From: Nocardia vinacea
GTDB taxonomy: Bacteria > Actinomycetota > Actinomycetes > Mycobacteriales > Mycobacteriaceae
Direction of reading: 5' to 3'
Length of the DNA stretch: 64,000 bases
Assembly (NCBI RefSeq): GCF_035920345.1
Contig: NZ_CP109149.1
Coordinates: 10,044,001 to 10,108,000, forward strand
The translations under genes were made by a program, and so were the position numbers. How positions within the stretch are numbered: the stretch's first letter is position 1; each line of letters begins with the position of its first letter. The notes under the pieces are model-generated. The model was given only the letters and a program-made list of their open reading frames with translations, was not told where the DNA came from and searched no databases. Positions 47,277 through 54,948 of this stretch are shown piece by piece.

Positions 47277-48472
47277 CGAACCACGCCGGACCGTTTCGCC
47301 AACCCTTGAAGTGCCCAAGACCCGCTGCCTTTTGCCTGATGCAGCATGTCACTGATCAGCAGCCGTGTCGCAGGGCGGCAATGAACTTCTTGCGGCGCGT
47401 GACGTTCAGCGTCCAGCAAGTAACTCAGCGCCTGGTCGTCTTGATGAAGCCCGTGGTGGGCCACAGCGGTGTCAATGAAGTGATGCGTTCGACGTTCACG
47501 GGACAGAGCAGCCAATGCATTAGGGGCGATGCGGTTTGCGGTCTCGATGGCGGCGCTGTACTCGCCGAATTGCCCCAGTACTGATGCTTCGTGCAGCAGA
47601 CAGTTCGTGATACCGAAGCAGGTGTGGAAGTCGTTCCGGTTGTCGCCGGTGTGTCCCGCCGCTTCTTTGGCTTCAGCGATCAAATCTCTGGTGGTACGGA
47701 TATTTTCGGTTGCCGCAACGGCAACGGCAGCCTTCAGGAACATGCTGCCGTAGACCGCCCACCCAGGGGGGCCGAGGGCTTGCAGCTCGGCGGCGAATGT
47801 TTCGGCGGTGTTGATCGACAGGTCCGCGCCCGCTTTCGCTTGTCCGTGGCCGAACATGGCGTAGGTGAACATCTGAGCTGCCAGCCCGATCGATGCCGCA
47901 TCGCTGCTTCGATGGGCGGTGGTCAGGGCTCGATCGGCAGCATGCCAGGCCAGTGTCGCATCCGAGAATTTCATCAGCACCAGCGCCGTCACGTGGTAGA
48001 TGCTTGACAACGCGGCCAAAGCCGCCTGGTCGTTGGATTGGGCTGCTCTCTGCCCGTCGAGGATCAGATCCGGGAGCACCCGGCCCAGCGTTGAGTAGTG
48101 CGCTGCCTGATATGCCTCGAAGCAGTAGTCGGCGCGACGCTCGAGCGAGCGCAGGTCAACCGGCTCAGCGTCGGTGTGGATGCCAGTGATGACGTCGGGC
48201 CGCAGCAATGTATCGCGGATTATTGCAATTTCGGCGGCGTCAACGCACTCCCGGCGTGGCATCTCTGCACCAAGCAGTACTTCAAGCGGGATCGACAGCG
48301 CCGCTGCCACCCGCTCCAGCACGCTGATGCGCGGATCTGCTTGTCTGTCGCCGGATTCGAGCTTCTGAACCCACGATTTTGAGCCGCCGAGCCGAAAAGC
48401 CAGGTCGGCTTGTGTTAGACCGCGCCGATCGCGCCAATACGCAATCCGGCGGGGGATGCCGTCGATATCCAT
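47273..48472 (-). CDS. XRE-family regulator with TPR-like C-terminus
   Basis: A 399-aa regulator. The helix-turn-helix is RRGLTQADLAFRLGGSKSWV followed by QKLESGDR (residues about 16-44). The rest is helical with TPR-like repeats (ALAALSSIYHVTALVLMKFS; TLAWHAADRALTTAHRSSD; AAIETANRIAPNALAALS). Such proteins in actinomycetes usually sense a small ligand or peptide in the TPR superhelix. The ATG at 48472 faces a divergent small gene, and a perfect 8-bp dyad lies between them at 48508-48526, probably its operator. Its last codons overlap the flavoprotein start. Confidence 0.85.
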   Translation of the reverse strand: MDIDGIPRRIAYWRDRRGLTQADLAFRLGGSKSWVQKLESGDRQADPRISVLERVAAALSIPLEVLLGAEMPRRECVDAAEIAIIRDTLLRPDVITGIHTDAEPVDLRSLERRADYCFEAYQAAHYSTLGRVLPDLILDGQRAAQSNDQAALAALSSIYHVTALVLMKFSDATLAWHAADRALTTAHRSSDAASIGLAAQMFTYAMFGHGQAKAGADLSINTAETFAAELQALGPPGWAVYGSMFLKAAVAVAATENIRTTRDLIAEAKEAAGHTGDNRNDFHTCFGITNCLLHEASVLGQFGEYSAAIETANRIAPNALAALSRERRTHHFIDTAVAHHGLHQDDQALSYLLDAERHAPQEVHCRPATRLLISDMLHQAKGSGSWALQGLAKRSGVVR

Positions 48473-48507
48473 AACAATTCCATCCTCCCCACCAGATCAC
48501 GCCGCTA

Positions 48508-48526
48508 GGCACACACTTTGTGTGCC
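48508..48526. promoter_or_regulatory. Perfect 8-bp dyad, probable XRE operator
   Basis: GGCACACA and TGTGTGCC are exact reverse complements separated by CTT. The dyad is 36 bases upstream of the XRE-TPR start and 34 bases before the divergent ATG at 48560, an apt position for autoregulation of both sides. Confidence 0.55.
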
Positions 48527-48559
48527 CTGGTAGCCATCGGATTTCCATAGCGTTGACAC

Positions 48560-48859
48560 ATGGACCTCTTGCTGTTCACGGCCAAACGGTCCGATACCAG
48601 GCTATATCCGGCACGGGCATCGGACACGGTCATTTGCTCCCCAGCAGCGGGCCTCACACGCCTAGCAGGGGTCCAGGCCGAGCAGGTGGCGTCGCTGACG
48701 CTGAATTCGTCGTTGAGCGAGGAATGCGCGACGGAGTCAACCGAATTCGCCACCTCTCACGAGGCATACGCGGCCTTGCGGCTGCATGACGGGCACGGGC
48801 CCGAGTGCAGGCGGTACTTGGCCGCTCACGCCTACGTCTCAGCCGAGTTGGACGACTGA
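48560..48859 (+). CDS. Small unknown protein
   Basis: A 99-aa frame divergent from the XRE-TPR gene. The second half looks like real protein (SHEAYAALRLHDGHGPECRRYL then AAHAYVSAELDD), with a HxxxCxxx pattern common in small actinomycete proteins. The first 50 residues are less certain, and TTGACA directly before the ATG at 48560 could be a promoter -35, in which case translation would begin further in. No function can be given. Confidence 0.45.
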   Translation: MDLLLFTAKRSDTRLYPARASDTVICSPAAGLTRLAGVQAEQVASLTLNSSLSEECATESTEFATSHEAYAALRLHDGHGPECRRYLAAHAYVSAELDD

Positions 48860-48893
48860 GCGCGGGGCGGCGGATGGGAAGGGCCACATAGAC

Positions 48894-49082
48894 ATGCAGC
48901 TACACGTGACCGTCGAGTTTCCTGCCCTGCCGCCGCTGCACTTCCGCGCCGAAGAATCCGCCGCCCAAGCCTTCCGCGCAGACATGGCGCGATGGCATGA
49001 CCGCGCCGTGGTCCGGCTGGACCGGGCGGTATCGGCGAGTATGCGCCTGCTGCCGTGTCATCGACTTTTCGAGGAATCGTGA
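48894..49082 (+). CDS. Small unknown protein (62 aa)
   Basis: It begins MQLHVTVEFPALPPLHFRAE, with an amphipathic strand and an acidic helix, then an Arg-rich helix (RADMARWHDRAVVRLDRAV). Its stop overlaps the next small gene by four bases (GTGA), which supports both. No family is recognised. It is part of a string of tiny genes at 48.5-50 kb of the kind carried by integrative elements. Confidence 0.5.
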   Translation: MQLHVTVEFPALPPLHFRAEESAAQAFRADMARWHDRAVVRLDRAVSASMRLLPCHRLFEES

Positions 49083-49246
49083 TCACCAGCGACGCACCGC
49101 CCCTGCCCCAGTACACGCCCGGAACGAAGTTCGTAGAGGACGTCCCCGCGAGACTGACTCCCGATCTCATCGGTCGTGTGCTGGCTGGCCTCATGGCCGG
49201 TTGGGGCCTCTGGATGCTCAAACCCATTGCCTTGATTACCAACTAG
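49079..49246 (+). CDS. Small membrane-associated unknown protein (55 aa)
   Basis: It starts at a GTG overlapping the previous stop, with GAGGA upstream. The sequence has a polar N-terminus (MITSDAPPLPQYTPGTKF) and a hydrophobic C-terminal helix (GRVLAGLMAGWGLWMLKPIA) that could span the membrane. Similar small proteins with one helix occur in actinomycete plasmids and integrative elements. The role is unknown. Confidence 0.5.
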   Translation: MITSDAPPLPQYTPGTKFVEDVPARLTPDLIGRVLAGLMAGWGLWMLKPIALITN

Positions 49247-49266
49247 AAGAGGAGCGACGACAACCC

Positions 49267-49347
49267 GTGCCCGCTGACGAAGAAGTGATTCGAATTCTCG
49301 CCCCGCCGACCACGACAACCACGACGCCGATGCATGGCACGTTGTGA
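49267..49347 (+). CDS. Tiny reading frame (26 aa)
   Basis: A GTG with GAGGAGCG about 13 bases upstream opens a 26-codon frame ending APPTTTTTTPMHGTL, with a run of six Thr. Its stop overlaps the next start as GTGA, which is the main reason to list it; otherwise it has little to recommend it. Confidence 0.3.
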   Translation: MPADEEVIRILAPPTTTTTTPMHGTL

Positions 49348-49514
49348 CGTTGACCCAGCCGGGCGGCAGCACCGAGCCGTTTCGGCCGTTCGCCGCGTAC
49401 CGGCCGATGACGTGGGACACGGCAAATCAATTCCTCGCCGAGCTCGGAGTTGAGGCCGTCAGCGTCGCGCAACGTTCCGACTTTGCGATTCTCGACAACC
49501 TTCCATGCCAGTAG
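49344..49514 (+). CDS. Small unknown protein (56 aa)
   Basis: A GTG start overlaps the previous TGA. The protein reads MTLTQPGGSTEPFRPFAAYR then PMTWDTANQFLAELGVEAVS and ends in ILDNLPCQ. The composition is like that of a folded protein, with a helix and a short strand. No family is recognised. It continues the coupled series of small genes. Confidence 0.5.
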   Translation: MTLTQPGGSTEPFRPFAAYRPMTWDTANQFLAELGVEAVSVAQRSDFAILDNLPCQ

Positions 49515-49565
49515 CGCCGCGATGCCGCGCTACCTGAACTCCGATACCGAACCAGAAAGACGGCC

Positions 49566-49931
49566 ATGACCGCTCACTACCCGGCCGGGGGCACCCTCGG
49601 CACCGAGGAGGGGATTCCGCTGCCTGGAACCGCCGCGCTGATCGAGCAGTTGACCAGCGAGTACGGCTCCGAATACACCCTGTTGCTCAGCCGCGCCGTC
49701 CAGGACGCCAACCACGTTGATCAAGCGAGCTACCTGGTGTGCCTGAACGCGGCGATTGACGTGCTGGCCGAGCCAGGTGATCGGCCGACGCGGAAAGCGT
49801 TGGCCCTCAGCCATGTCGGGCTATTCCTCACCGAGATCCGCGCCGACATCCGCAGGGCATCACACCGGAGTGCGATGCCGCCATTCCGCTGTCGGCGGGT
49901 AGCCGTTGCGGGGAGGTTCGATAGGTCGTGA
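49566..49931 (+). CDS. Unknown protein (121 aa)
   Basis: A helical protein with ATG at 49566: IPLPGTAALIEQLTSEYGSE then YTLLLSRAVQDANHVDQASYL and NAAIDVLAEPGDRPTRKALA. The last 20 residues become Arg-rich (RCRRVAVAGRFDRS) and may be read-through of a former stop or a frameshifted end. No motif is recognised. It is followed by about 200 bases without a gene. Confidence 0.5.
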   Translation: MTAHYPAGGTLGTEEGIPLPGTAALIEQLTSEYGSEYTLLLSRAVQDANHVDQASYLVCLNAAIDVLAEPGDRPTRKALALSHVGLFLTEIRADIRRASHRSAMPPFRCRRVAVAGRFDRS

Positions 49932-50133
49932 TGGCGGTGCAGGTAGTCGATCAGTCGCTGATGAGCAGTGATAGGACCGATCATCAGGCGAAGAGCGTTG
50001 GCGATGGCCGCTGGGCGGTGTCGTTCCTGCCTGCGTGAGACGGGCCGACGACTCCTGCTGGTTGGCGGTTCGCCGCGGCGCGAAACACCCACGTTCGCAA
50101 CATCTTTGAAGATCTAGTCGATTGAGGAAAGTC

Positions 50134-50613
50134 ATGGGCACAATCATCGCGGCGCGGGATGTATGGACACGCTGCCACACCTATGAGTATTGGTTCGGCC
50201 TGGCCAGCCGCGTTGACCCTGATGACGGGAGGATCATGCTCCCGGTCGGCTACGGCGCGGATGTGGATGTGGTGTGCACGTCCCCCGATCTGGGGGCGCG
50301 ACTGCGCGCCACGCTCTCAGATCGTTTGAGCGCCCCCATCATTGCCAGCACGATCACCGACCCGATCACCAGAATCGACACGAGACGATGGCTGTTCCTG
50401 GTGGACAGCAAGACCGCGCCGAACGATGCAGCCGCCGCGTTGGCGGCTGATCCGGTGGCCGCGGAACTCGGTATCACATGCTGTCGTGGGCAGATCACGT
50501 TGCCGACGCCAGGACAGCGCACATCGGTGTGGATGGCGCTGCCCTCACCGACCGGGCTGCCGCCGTTCACACGCCTAGTGGCTTATGCACGCAACGTCGC
50601 GCGACACATGTAA
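50134..50613 (+). CDS. Unknown protein of mobile-element type (159 aa)
   Basis: The ATG at 50134 has GGAAAG upstream. WTRCHTYEYWFGLASRVDPD leads into DGRIMLPVGYGADVDVVCTS and later RWLFLVDSKTAPNDAAAALA, ITLPTPGQRTSVWMALPSPT. I recall similar unannotated proteins in actinomycete integrative and phage-like elements, sometimes labelled as primase-polymerase related, but I cannot see catalytic residues, so I leave the function open. Confidence 0.5.
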   Translation: MGTIIAARDVWTRCHTYEYWFGLASRVDPDDGRIMLPVGYGADVDVVCTSPDLGARLRATLSDRLSAPIIASTITDPITRIDTRRWLFLVDSKTAPNDAAAALAADPVAAELGITCCRGQITLPTPGQRTSVWMALPSPTGLPPFTRLVAYARNVARHM

Positions 50614-50923
50614 AGGGGAAGCACCAGATGCTGCCTTTTGGGTTCAACTCGTCAACACGGCTGTCGTGGTCGGACTGCGGATGAGTTGCGTCCTGTTCGG
50701 GTGTCATTGGATGGAACGAGCAGCTGACTAGCTCTACCCACCTCGCAACGCGCCGCCGACCAGTATCGGCGGATCGATGCCAGCACGGCTTGTGCAATGC
50801 CGCCGTTGGCGGCTTCGACCGGTGTTCCTTCTCGCTGGCCGTGTTCGTGGGCCGAGTTATCCAAGCGCGGATAGAAGCCAGTCGTGGTCACCTCGACCGA
50901 ACCACGGAAGCTGCCGGAACACG
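50614..50923. other. Gap with a possible 18-codon peptide
   Basis: About 310 bases. After AAAGGGGAAG an ATG at 50629 opens an 18-codon frame (MLPFGFNSSTRLSWSDCG). On the minus strand 50652-50891 includes AHEHGQREGTPVEAANGGIA, which might be a piece of an old gene. Neither can be supported further. Confidence 0.25.
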
Positions 50924-51145
50924 ATGCCGATGATCGTTTCGTGCGGCGACGGACGAACGTGGCTGTTTCACACCGGGCCGCGGCACGGCCCGTGGGTTAG
51001 ATGGACCGCCGGGAGTGAGGGCATCCACCTCACCAGCATCGGTAACCCAGCGACAATTCGCTGGGTTATCACCGCAAAGGCTGCGGACGAATACGCGCTT
51101 GTCGCACAGCAATTGAAGCGGTCGCAGTCACGAATCCATAGATAG
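50924..51145 (+). CDS. Small unknown protein (73 aa)
   Basis: Starts at ATG 50924 or 50930 (MPMIVSCGDGRTWLFHTGPR). The sequence contains GPWVRWTAGSEGIHLTSIGN and ends in a helix (AKAADEYALVAQQLKRSQSR). It looks like a small beta-rich domain with a C-terminal helix. It lies 15 bases before the cold-shock gene and may share its transcript. No family is recognised. Confidence 0.45.
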   Translation: MPMIVSCGDGRTWLFHTGPRHGPWVRWTAGSEGIHLTSIGNPATIRWVITAKAADEYALVAQQLKRSQSRIHR

Positions 51146-51160
51146 AACAGGGGTAGAGAA

Positions 51161-51394
51161 ATGGAATCTACGATATTCGAGGGAACCGTGAAGTGGTTCA
51201 ACGTCGAGAAGGGGTTCGGGCTCATCGCTCGCGATCAAGCCTCGGACGTGTTCGTCCACTTCACAGCGATTCCGGCGAGCCGCAAGACTCCCGATGGGAG
51301 GCGATATCTGCGCCGCGAGGAAAGCGTCAAATTCACAATCGGCAAGGGACGCAACGGTCGGGACGAAGCCAGAGACGTGCGACTGCTCACGTGA
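51161..51394 (+). CDS. Cold-shock domain protein
   Basis: A 77-aa cold-shock protein. GTVKWFNVEKGFGLIARD includes the RNP1-type KGFGLI and DVFVHFTAI the RNP2 motif, the aromatic surfaces that bind single-stranded RNA or DNA. The usual fifth strand region is altered (TPDGRRYLRREESVKFTIGK), and the protein is slightly longer than the standard 66-67 aa. The ATG at 51161 has AGGGGTAGAG before it. Its place among element-like small genes suggests a mobile-element-borne copy rather than the housekeeping one. Confidence 0.85.
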   Translation: MESTIFEGTVKWFNVEKGFGLIARDQASDVFVHFTAIPASRKTPDGRRYLRREESVKFTIGKGRNGRDEARDVRLLT

Positions 51395-51468
51395 ACACAA
51401 AGACCATCGGGTCGGTACTCCAACGGCGCGGCTCGCAGCCTCATCTACGGATAAAAGGTTGAAACTCA

Positions 51469-51765
51469 ATGTCCTACAAACGCTTTACCGGTAAATACAC
51501 GAACTCTCAAGTCGACACACTCAAGGCTCTGGCTGCCTCAGATCACAGCCGAACTACACGACAGATTGCCGCGGCGACGGGCAAGAACTCCATCGGTGGC
51601 GTGACCCGAACCCTGAACTGGCTGCGGGACAACGCGTTGGTGCGCGGGGACCTCTCGCCATGCGACGACGCTTCCCCGCGCGGTTGGACCTGGACGCTCA
51701 CCGACAAAGGACGAGGTGTGCACCAGGACTTGGCCGACATCGCCGCGCGCGGAAAAACATCGTGA
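51469..51765 (+). CDS. Winged-helix-like DNA-binding protein
   Basis: A 98-aa protein in which SHSRTTRQIAAATGKN-like residues (SDHSRTTRQIAAATGKNSIG) and GVTRTLNWLRDNALVRGDL form a helix-turn-helix followed by a wing (GWTWTLTDKGRGVHQDL), as in MarR/GntR-like small regulators. The ATG at 51469 has AAAAGGTTG upstream. It may regulate or help replicate the element that carries it; no target site is visible. Confidence 0.65.
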   Translation: MSYKRFTGKYTNSQVDTLKALAASDHSRTTRQIAAATGKNSIGGVTRTLNWLRDNALVRGDLSPCDDASPRGWTWTLTDKGRGVHQDLADIAARGKTS

Positions 51766-51783
51766 CCGACCAGTCAGCAGAAC

Positions 51784-52026
51784 TTGGTTACCCCGCTACG
51801 GCTGTGCGATCACGCGGACGTCGAGCCGGCGCACACCTTATGCCCGCAGCACGACGACTGCCGTATCGATCAGTGCGCATGGAAACCGGCTGTTCCCCAT
51901 ACACTCGTCCTGGCCCCGCAGACCATAAGCCCGCATAAGAGCGCTGTCGTCAGAGGCATCGACTACCCGCCCGAACCAGGGGCTGGCAAATCCGCCACGC
52001 TGTCCCGCACCAGCGGCGTTACGTGA
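51784..52026 (+). CDS. Small Cys/His-rich protein, uncertain
   Basis: A TTG-initiated 80-codon frame: LRLCDHADVEPAHTLCPQHD then DCRIDQCAWKPAVPHTLVLA. Four Cys and four His residues are spaced like a small zinc-binding fold, and this frame looks more protein-like than the alternative GTG frame at 51762, which is Arg-rich. The ribosome site is weak. Confidence 0.4.
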   Translation: MVTPLRLCDHADVEPAHTLCPQHDDCRIDQCAWKPAVPHTLVLAPQTISPHKSAVVRGIDYPPEPGAGKSATLSRTSGVT

Positions 52027-52308
52027 GGCTCGAAACCCAGAGCTCACGACACAGTTGCTCCCACTAATGCAAGGAATGGGCCGGACGGACGAGCATCCGC
52101 ACCGCGATTGGCCTGGCTGGTCGAGTTCCACGGCCCCGCCGCGCCCGTCACGAACGGCGTTGTGACAACCCAATTGCCGCGTCAACCAGGACTCCCCGAC
52201 AAAGATGCGGTGCTGGCCGCTTGCCGAGGTTTCCCGACCACGATCGCGAGACACTCGACATCGACGAGGGCCGCACACGGCTGGCGCTGTCGAGTGGTGT
52301 CAATGTAG
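52027..52308. other. Gap before the IS481-type element
   Basis: About 280 bases with no supported gene. The left terminal repeat of the IS element starts directly after it. No target-site duplication was found when the flanks were compared. Confidence 0.35.
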
Positions 52309-52330
52309 GGGCTCAGGACATCCTTCACTG
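52309..52330 (+). repeat. IS481 left terminal inverted repeat
   Basis: The repeat starts GGGCTCAGGACATCCTT and ends CACTG. It matches the reverse complement of the right end at 21 of 22 positions; the only difference is C for T at position 18. Confidence 0.85.
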
Positions 52331-52396
52331 TTTGTTCTCAAGTGACGCTTGACGTTTCGTATTGGTCCGTGATCTTGTTCCGCTCGTTGTTGTTGG

Positions 52397-54241
52397 GTGA
52401 AGGGCGGACGATTCTTGGATCAGCAGGCGGTGGCGGAGTACCGGTATCGGGCGGTCTGCGAGGTGTTGGGTGGCTCACCGATTGGAGAGGTCGCGGCCCG
52501 ATACGGGACGACACGGCAGTCGGTCGACTCATGGCGTAAGCGCTTCAAGCAGGAGGGCATGGCGGGACTGGCTGATCGGTCCCGCCGTCCGCATACGAGC
52601 CCGACCAAGCTGGACGCGGAGGTCGAGGCGATAATCTGCCAGCTGCGTCGAGACCATCCGCGGTGGGGTGCGCGGCGGATCAGCCACGAGCTCGGTCGTC
52701 GCGGAGTCGATCGGGCACCTTCCCGGGCCACGGTCCATCGGGTGCTGACTCGCAATGGTCTGATCGATCCGCAGGCTCAGAATCACCGACGAAAGTACAA
52801 GCGGTGGCAGCGGCAGGAGCCGATGCATTTGTGGCAGATCGACATCGTGGGTGGTGTGCCGTTGGCCGACGGTCGTCAATGCAAACTGCTGACCGGCATC
52901 GATGACCACTCACGGTTCGTAGTCATCGCCGCAGTGCTGTCCACTCCCTCGGCCCGGGAGGTCGTTGCGGCGTTCACCGCCGCCATGCGCTGCTATGGAG
53001 TCCCGTCAGAGGTGCTGACCGACAACGGCGGCCAGTTCACCGGCCGGTATCTCAAGCCGGCACCGGTGGAGGTGCTGTTCGAAAGGATCTGCCGTGACAA
53101 CGGCATCAAGCAACGGCTGACGAAGCCCCGCTCACCCACCACCACAGGAAAGATCGAGCGCTTCCACAAGACCCTTCGAACGGAATTCCTTGATCTCGCA
53201 ACACCATTCGAGTCTCATGCCGCCGCTCAGGAAGCGGTCGACGGCTGGATCACCAGCTACAACACAAACCGTCCCCATCAAGCCCTCGACATGGCCGCGC
53301 CAGCCGAGCTGTTTCGACCGAACGGGCCGACACGCCTGGACACCCGTGGAACCGAGGACGCACGAACCGGCGAACCTGGGGTGGGATCACCAGTCATCAT
53401 CGACGTTATCCGTGCACCCGAGGACCGCCGAACCGATGGCGCGGCAGTCGAATTCGAGGTCCGTGTCCCGCCCAGCGGTGAGGTGACCATCCTGTCAGGG
53501 CGCCAACTGGTATCGATGCAAAAGAGCATGGCCGGCCGCACTCTCACCATCTGGGCCGACCTGCGCAGCATCCACCTGACCCTCGACGGGCACCCCGTGC
53601 GAACCGTTGCCTCGCGCCTGCACCCAGAAGACCTGCGACACCTCACAATGCGCGGCGCACGTCCAGCCGGGCCGGAACCTGCCAAACCAGCACTACGACG
53701 CGGCCTCGGTGGCAGCGCGGCGATCAACCCCGGACAAGCCGTCGAGATCCAGCGCGCCGTCGGCAACGACGGCATCGCGCACATTGCCGGGATGCGGTTC
53801 CCCATAGGAACAGCCTGCGTGGGCCGCAACATCACACTCCGACTCGACGGGCACCTGATGCACGCCATCCTCGACAACGCACTGGTGGGCACCTGGCCAT
53901 GTCCCGTCGCTCAAGGCGACCTGGGCAAGCTCCGGGGTGCACAACAACCGACCACGCCACTGCCCCCGCTACCCCTACCGGCCGGGTCGCTACGCGCACT
54001 GCGCAAAGTGCATACCAACGGGCAGATCACCATCGCCGGTCAAGGCATCACGCTCGGGCGGCGCCACAAGGGAAAGATCGTCACCGTCGTAGTCGAGGAC
54101 ACCTTCTTCCGCATCCTTGATGGTGACGAGGAAATAGCCGTGCGCCCGCGCGAAAACCTCGCACCCATCACCAGATTCCACGTCACAGGAGGTGGAGCCC
54201 GACCTCAAATCAGTCAAGCATCTCTCGACGACAATCAGTAA
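52397..54241 (+). CDS. IS481-family transposase with C-terminal extension
   Basis: A 614-aa DDE transposase. The N-terminal helix-turn-helix (GSPIGEVAARYGTTRQSVDS) is followed by a second HTH-like region and the rve catalytic core with D149 (LWQIDIVG), D209 (VLTDNGGQF) and E254 (GKIERFHKTL), all present. The standard IS481 protein would end around residue 320; here about 290 more residues follow, with repeated beta-type segments (LTIWADLRSIHLTLDGHPV; ITLRLDGHLMHAILDNALVG; VEDTFFRILDGDEEIAV), resembling small beta-rich DNA-binding repeats. A GTG at 52397 begins the frame; a TTG at 52415 is an alternative start (LDQQAVAEYRYRAV). Confidence 0.88.
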   Translation: MKGGRFLDQQAVAEYRYRAVCEVLGGSPIGEVAARYGTTRQSVDSWRKRFKQEGMAGLADRSRRPHTSPTKLDAEVEAIICQLRRDHPRWGARRISHELGRRGVDRAPSRATVHRVLTRNGLIDPQAQNHRRKYKRWQRQEPMHLWQIDIVGGVPLADGRQCKLLTGIDDHSRFVVIAAVLSTPSAREVVAAFTAAMRCYGVPSEVLTDNGGQFTGRYLKPAPVEVLFERICRDNGIKQRLTKPRSPTTTGKIERFHKTLRTEFLDLATPFESHAAAQEAVDGWITSYNTNRPHQALDMAAPAELFRPNGPTRLDTRGTEDARTGEPGVGSPVIIDVIRAPEDRRTDGAAVEFEVRVPPSGEVTILSGRQLVSMQKSMAGRTLTIWADLRSIHLTLDGHPVRTVASRLHPEDLRHLTMRGARPAGPEPAKPALRRGLGGSAAINPGQAVEIQRAVGNDGIAHIAGMRFPIGTACVGRNITLRLDGHLMHAILDNALVGTWPCPVAQGDLGKLRGAQQPTTPLPPLPLPAGSLRALRKVHTNGQITIAGQGITLGRRHKGKIVTVVVEDTFFRILDGDEEIAVRPRENLAPITRFHVTGGGARPQISQASLDDNQ

Positions 54242-54257
54242 AGGATGTCCTGAGCCC
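54236..54257 (-). repeat. IS481 right terminal inverted repeat
   Basis: Read on the minus strand it is the partner of the left repeat (GGGCTCAGGACATCCTT then TACTG). It overlaps the last codons and stop of the transposase gene (TAA at 54239-54241). Confidence 0.85.
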
Positions 54258-54294
54258 TCACACCGACAAGTGGACGCGTAGTCGGAGCCGAGGG

Positions 54295-54948
54295 CTAATT
54301 AGTTGGCCTGATTTGTTGCGCGATCAGATTTGAAAGCGTTTCGTGTGAGTCACGGCTCAGGTGTATTCCGTCATCTCCCGCACACGCGACGGTAGCTGCG
54401 TCTGCGAACAGAACTTTGCGTTTTTCGGCGACGCGACGTATAGCTGCGCCGAGTTCACGCGATTTGCGTGCGGAGTTGGCGTCATATTCCGAACCGTTCA
54501 CGGCAAATCCAGGCTTCGTTGCATCGAGATAGATTGGGCTGACCAAGAGGGTTACAGGCACTCCAGCCGTGCGGGTCCAGGCCGTGCGCTCAATGTTGTC
54601 GATGTAACCCTCTAGCGCGGTGGCGACGTCCTCTGGTTCTCGATCAAACTTGGTTTTGAGATCGTTGTTCCCCAGCATGATGACCACCATGTCCAAGGGC
54701 GAGTGGCTGCGCAGGCATGGTTGAAAGTAGGTACGGCCATTGCGGTCATCACGATCGGGGTCGTCCAAGTCGGTAGTACGACCGCCGAGCCCTTCCTCGA
54801 TAATGGCGTATCCGGTACCCAGAAGTTGCTGTAGCCGCCCTGTCCAGCGCACGTCACCTGGCCATCGGCCGCTCCCCTCGGAGGGTTGGCCGAAGGTGTT
54901 GGAGTCACCGAAGCACAAGACGGTAAACGCGGCAGGGTTAACGATCAA
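54295..54948 (-). CDS. SGNH/GDSL hydrolase
   Basis: A 217-aa SGNH hydrolase with all four blocks: FGDSNTFG (block I Ser), EGLGGRTT (II), IMLGNNDLK (III, GxND) and DGIHLSRDSHE (V, Asp/His). It resembles intracellular arylesterase-type members and has no signal peptide. The ATG at 54948 overlaps the stop of the XRE-TPR regulator upstream by four bases, the same arrangement as the flavoprotein and its regulator at 47 kb. The substrate is unknown, but regulation by the adjacent XRE protein is likely. Confidence 0.88.
   Translation of the reverse strand: MIVNPAAFTVLCFGDSNTFGQPSEGSGRWPGDVRWTGRLQQLLGTGYAIIEEGLGGRTTDLDDPDRDDRNGRTYFQPCLRSHSPLDMVVIMLGNNDLKTKFDREPEDVATALEGYIDNIERTAWTRTAGVPVTLLVSPIYLDATKPGFAVNGSEYDANSARKSRELGAAIRRVAEKRKVLFADAATVACAGDDGIHLSRDSHETLSNLIAQQIRPTN

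Larger units (their letters stand above)
52309..54257 (+). mobile_element. IS481-family insertion sequence, complete
   Basis: A 1949-bp element bounded by 22-bp terminal inverted repeats that differ at one base. It contains one transposase gene. At this length it is longer than the usual IS481 (about 1-1.3 kb) because the transposase has a large C-terminal extension. The flanking bases (CAATGTAG and TCACACCG) show no obvious target duplication. Confidence 0.85.
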
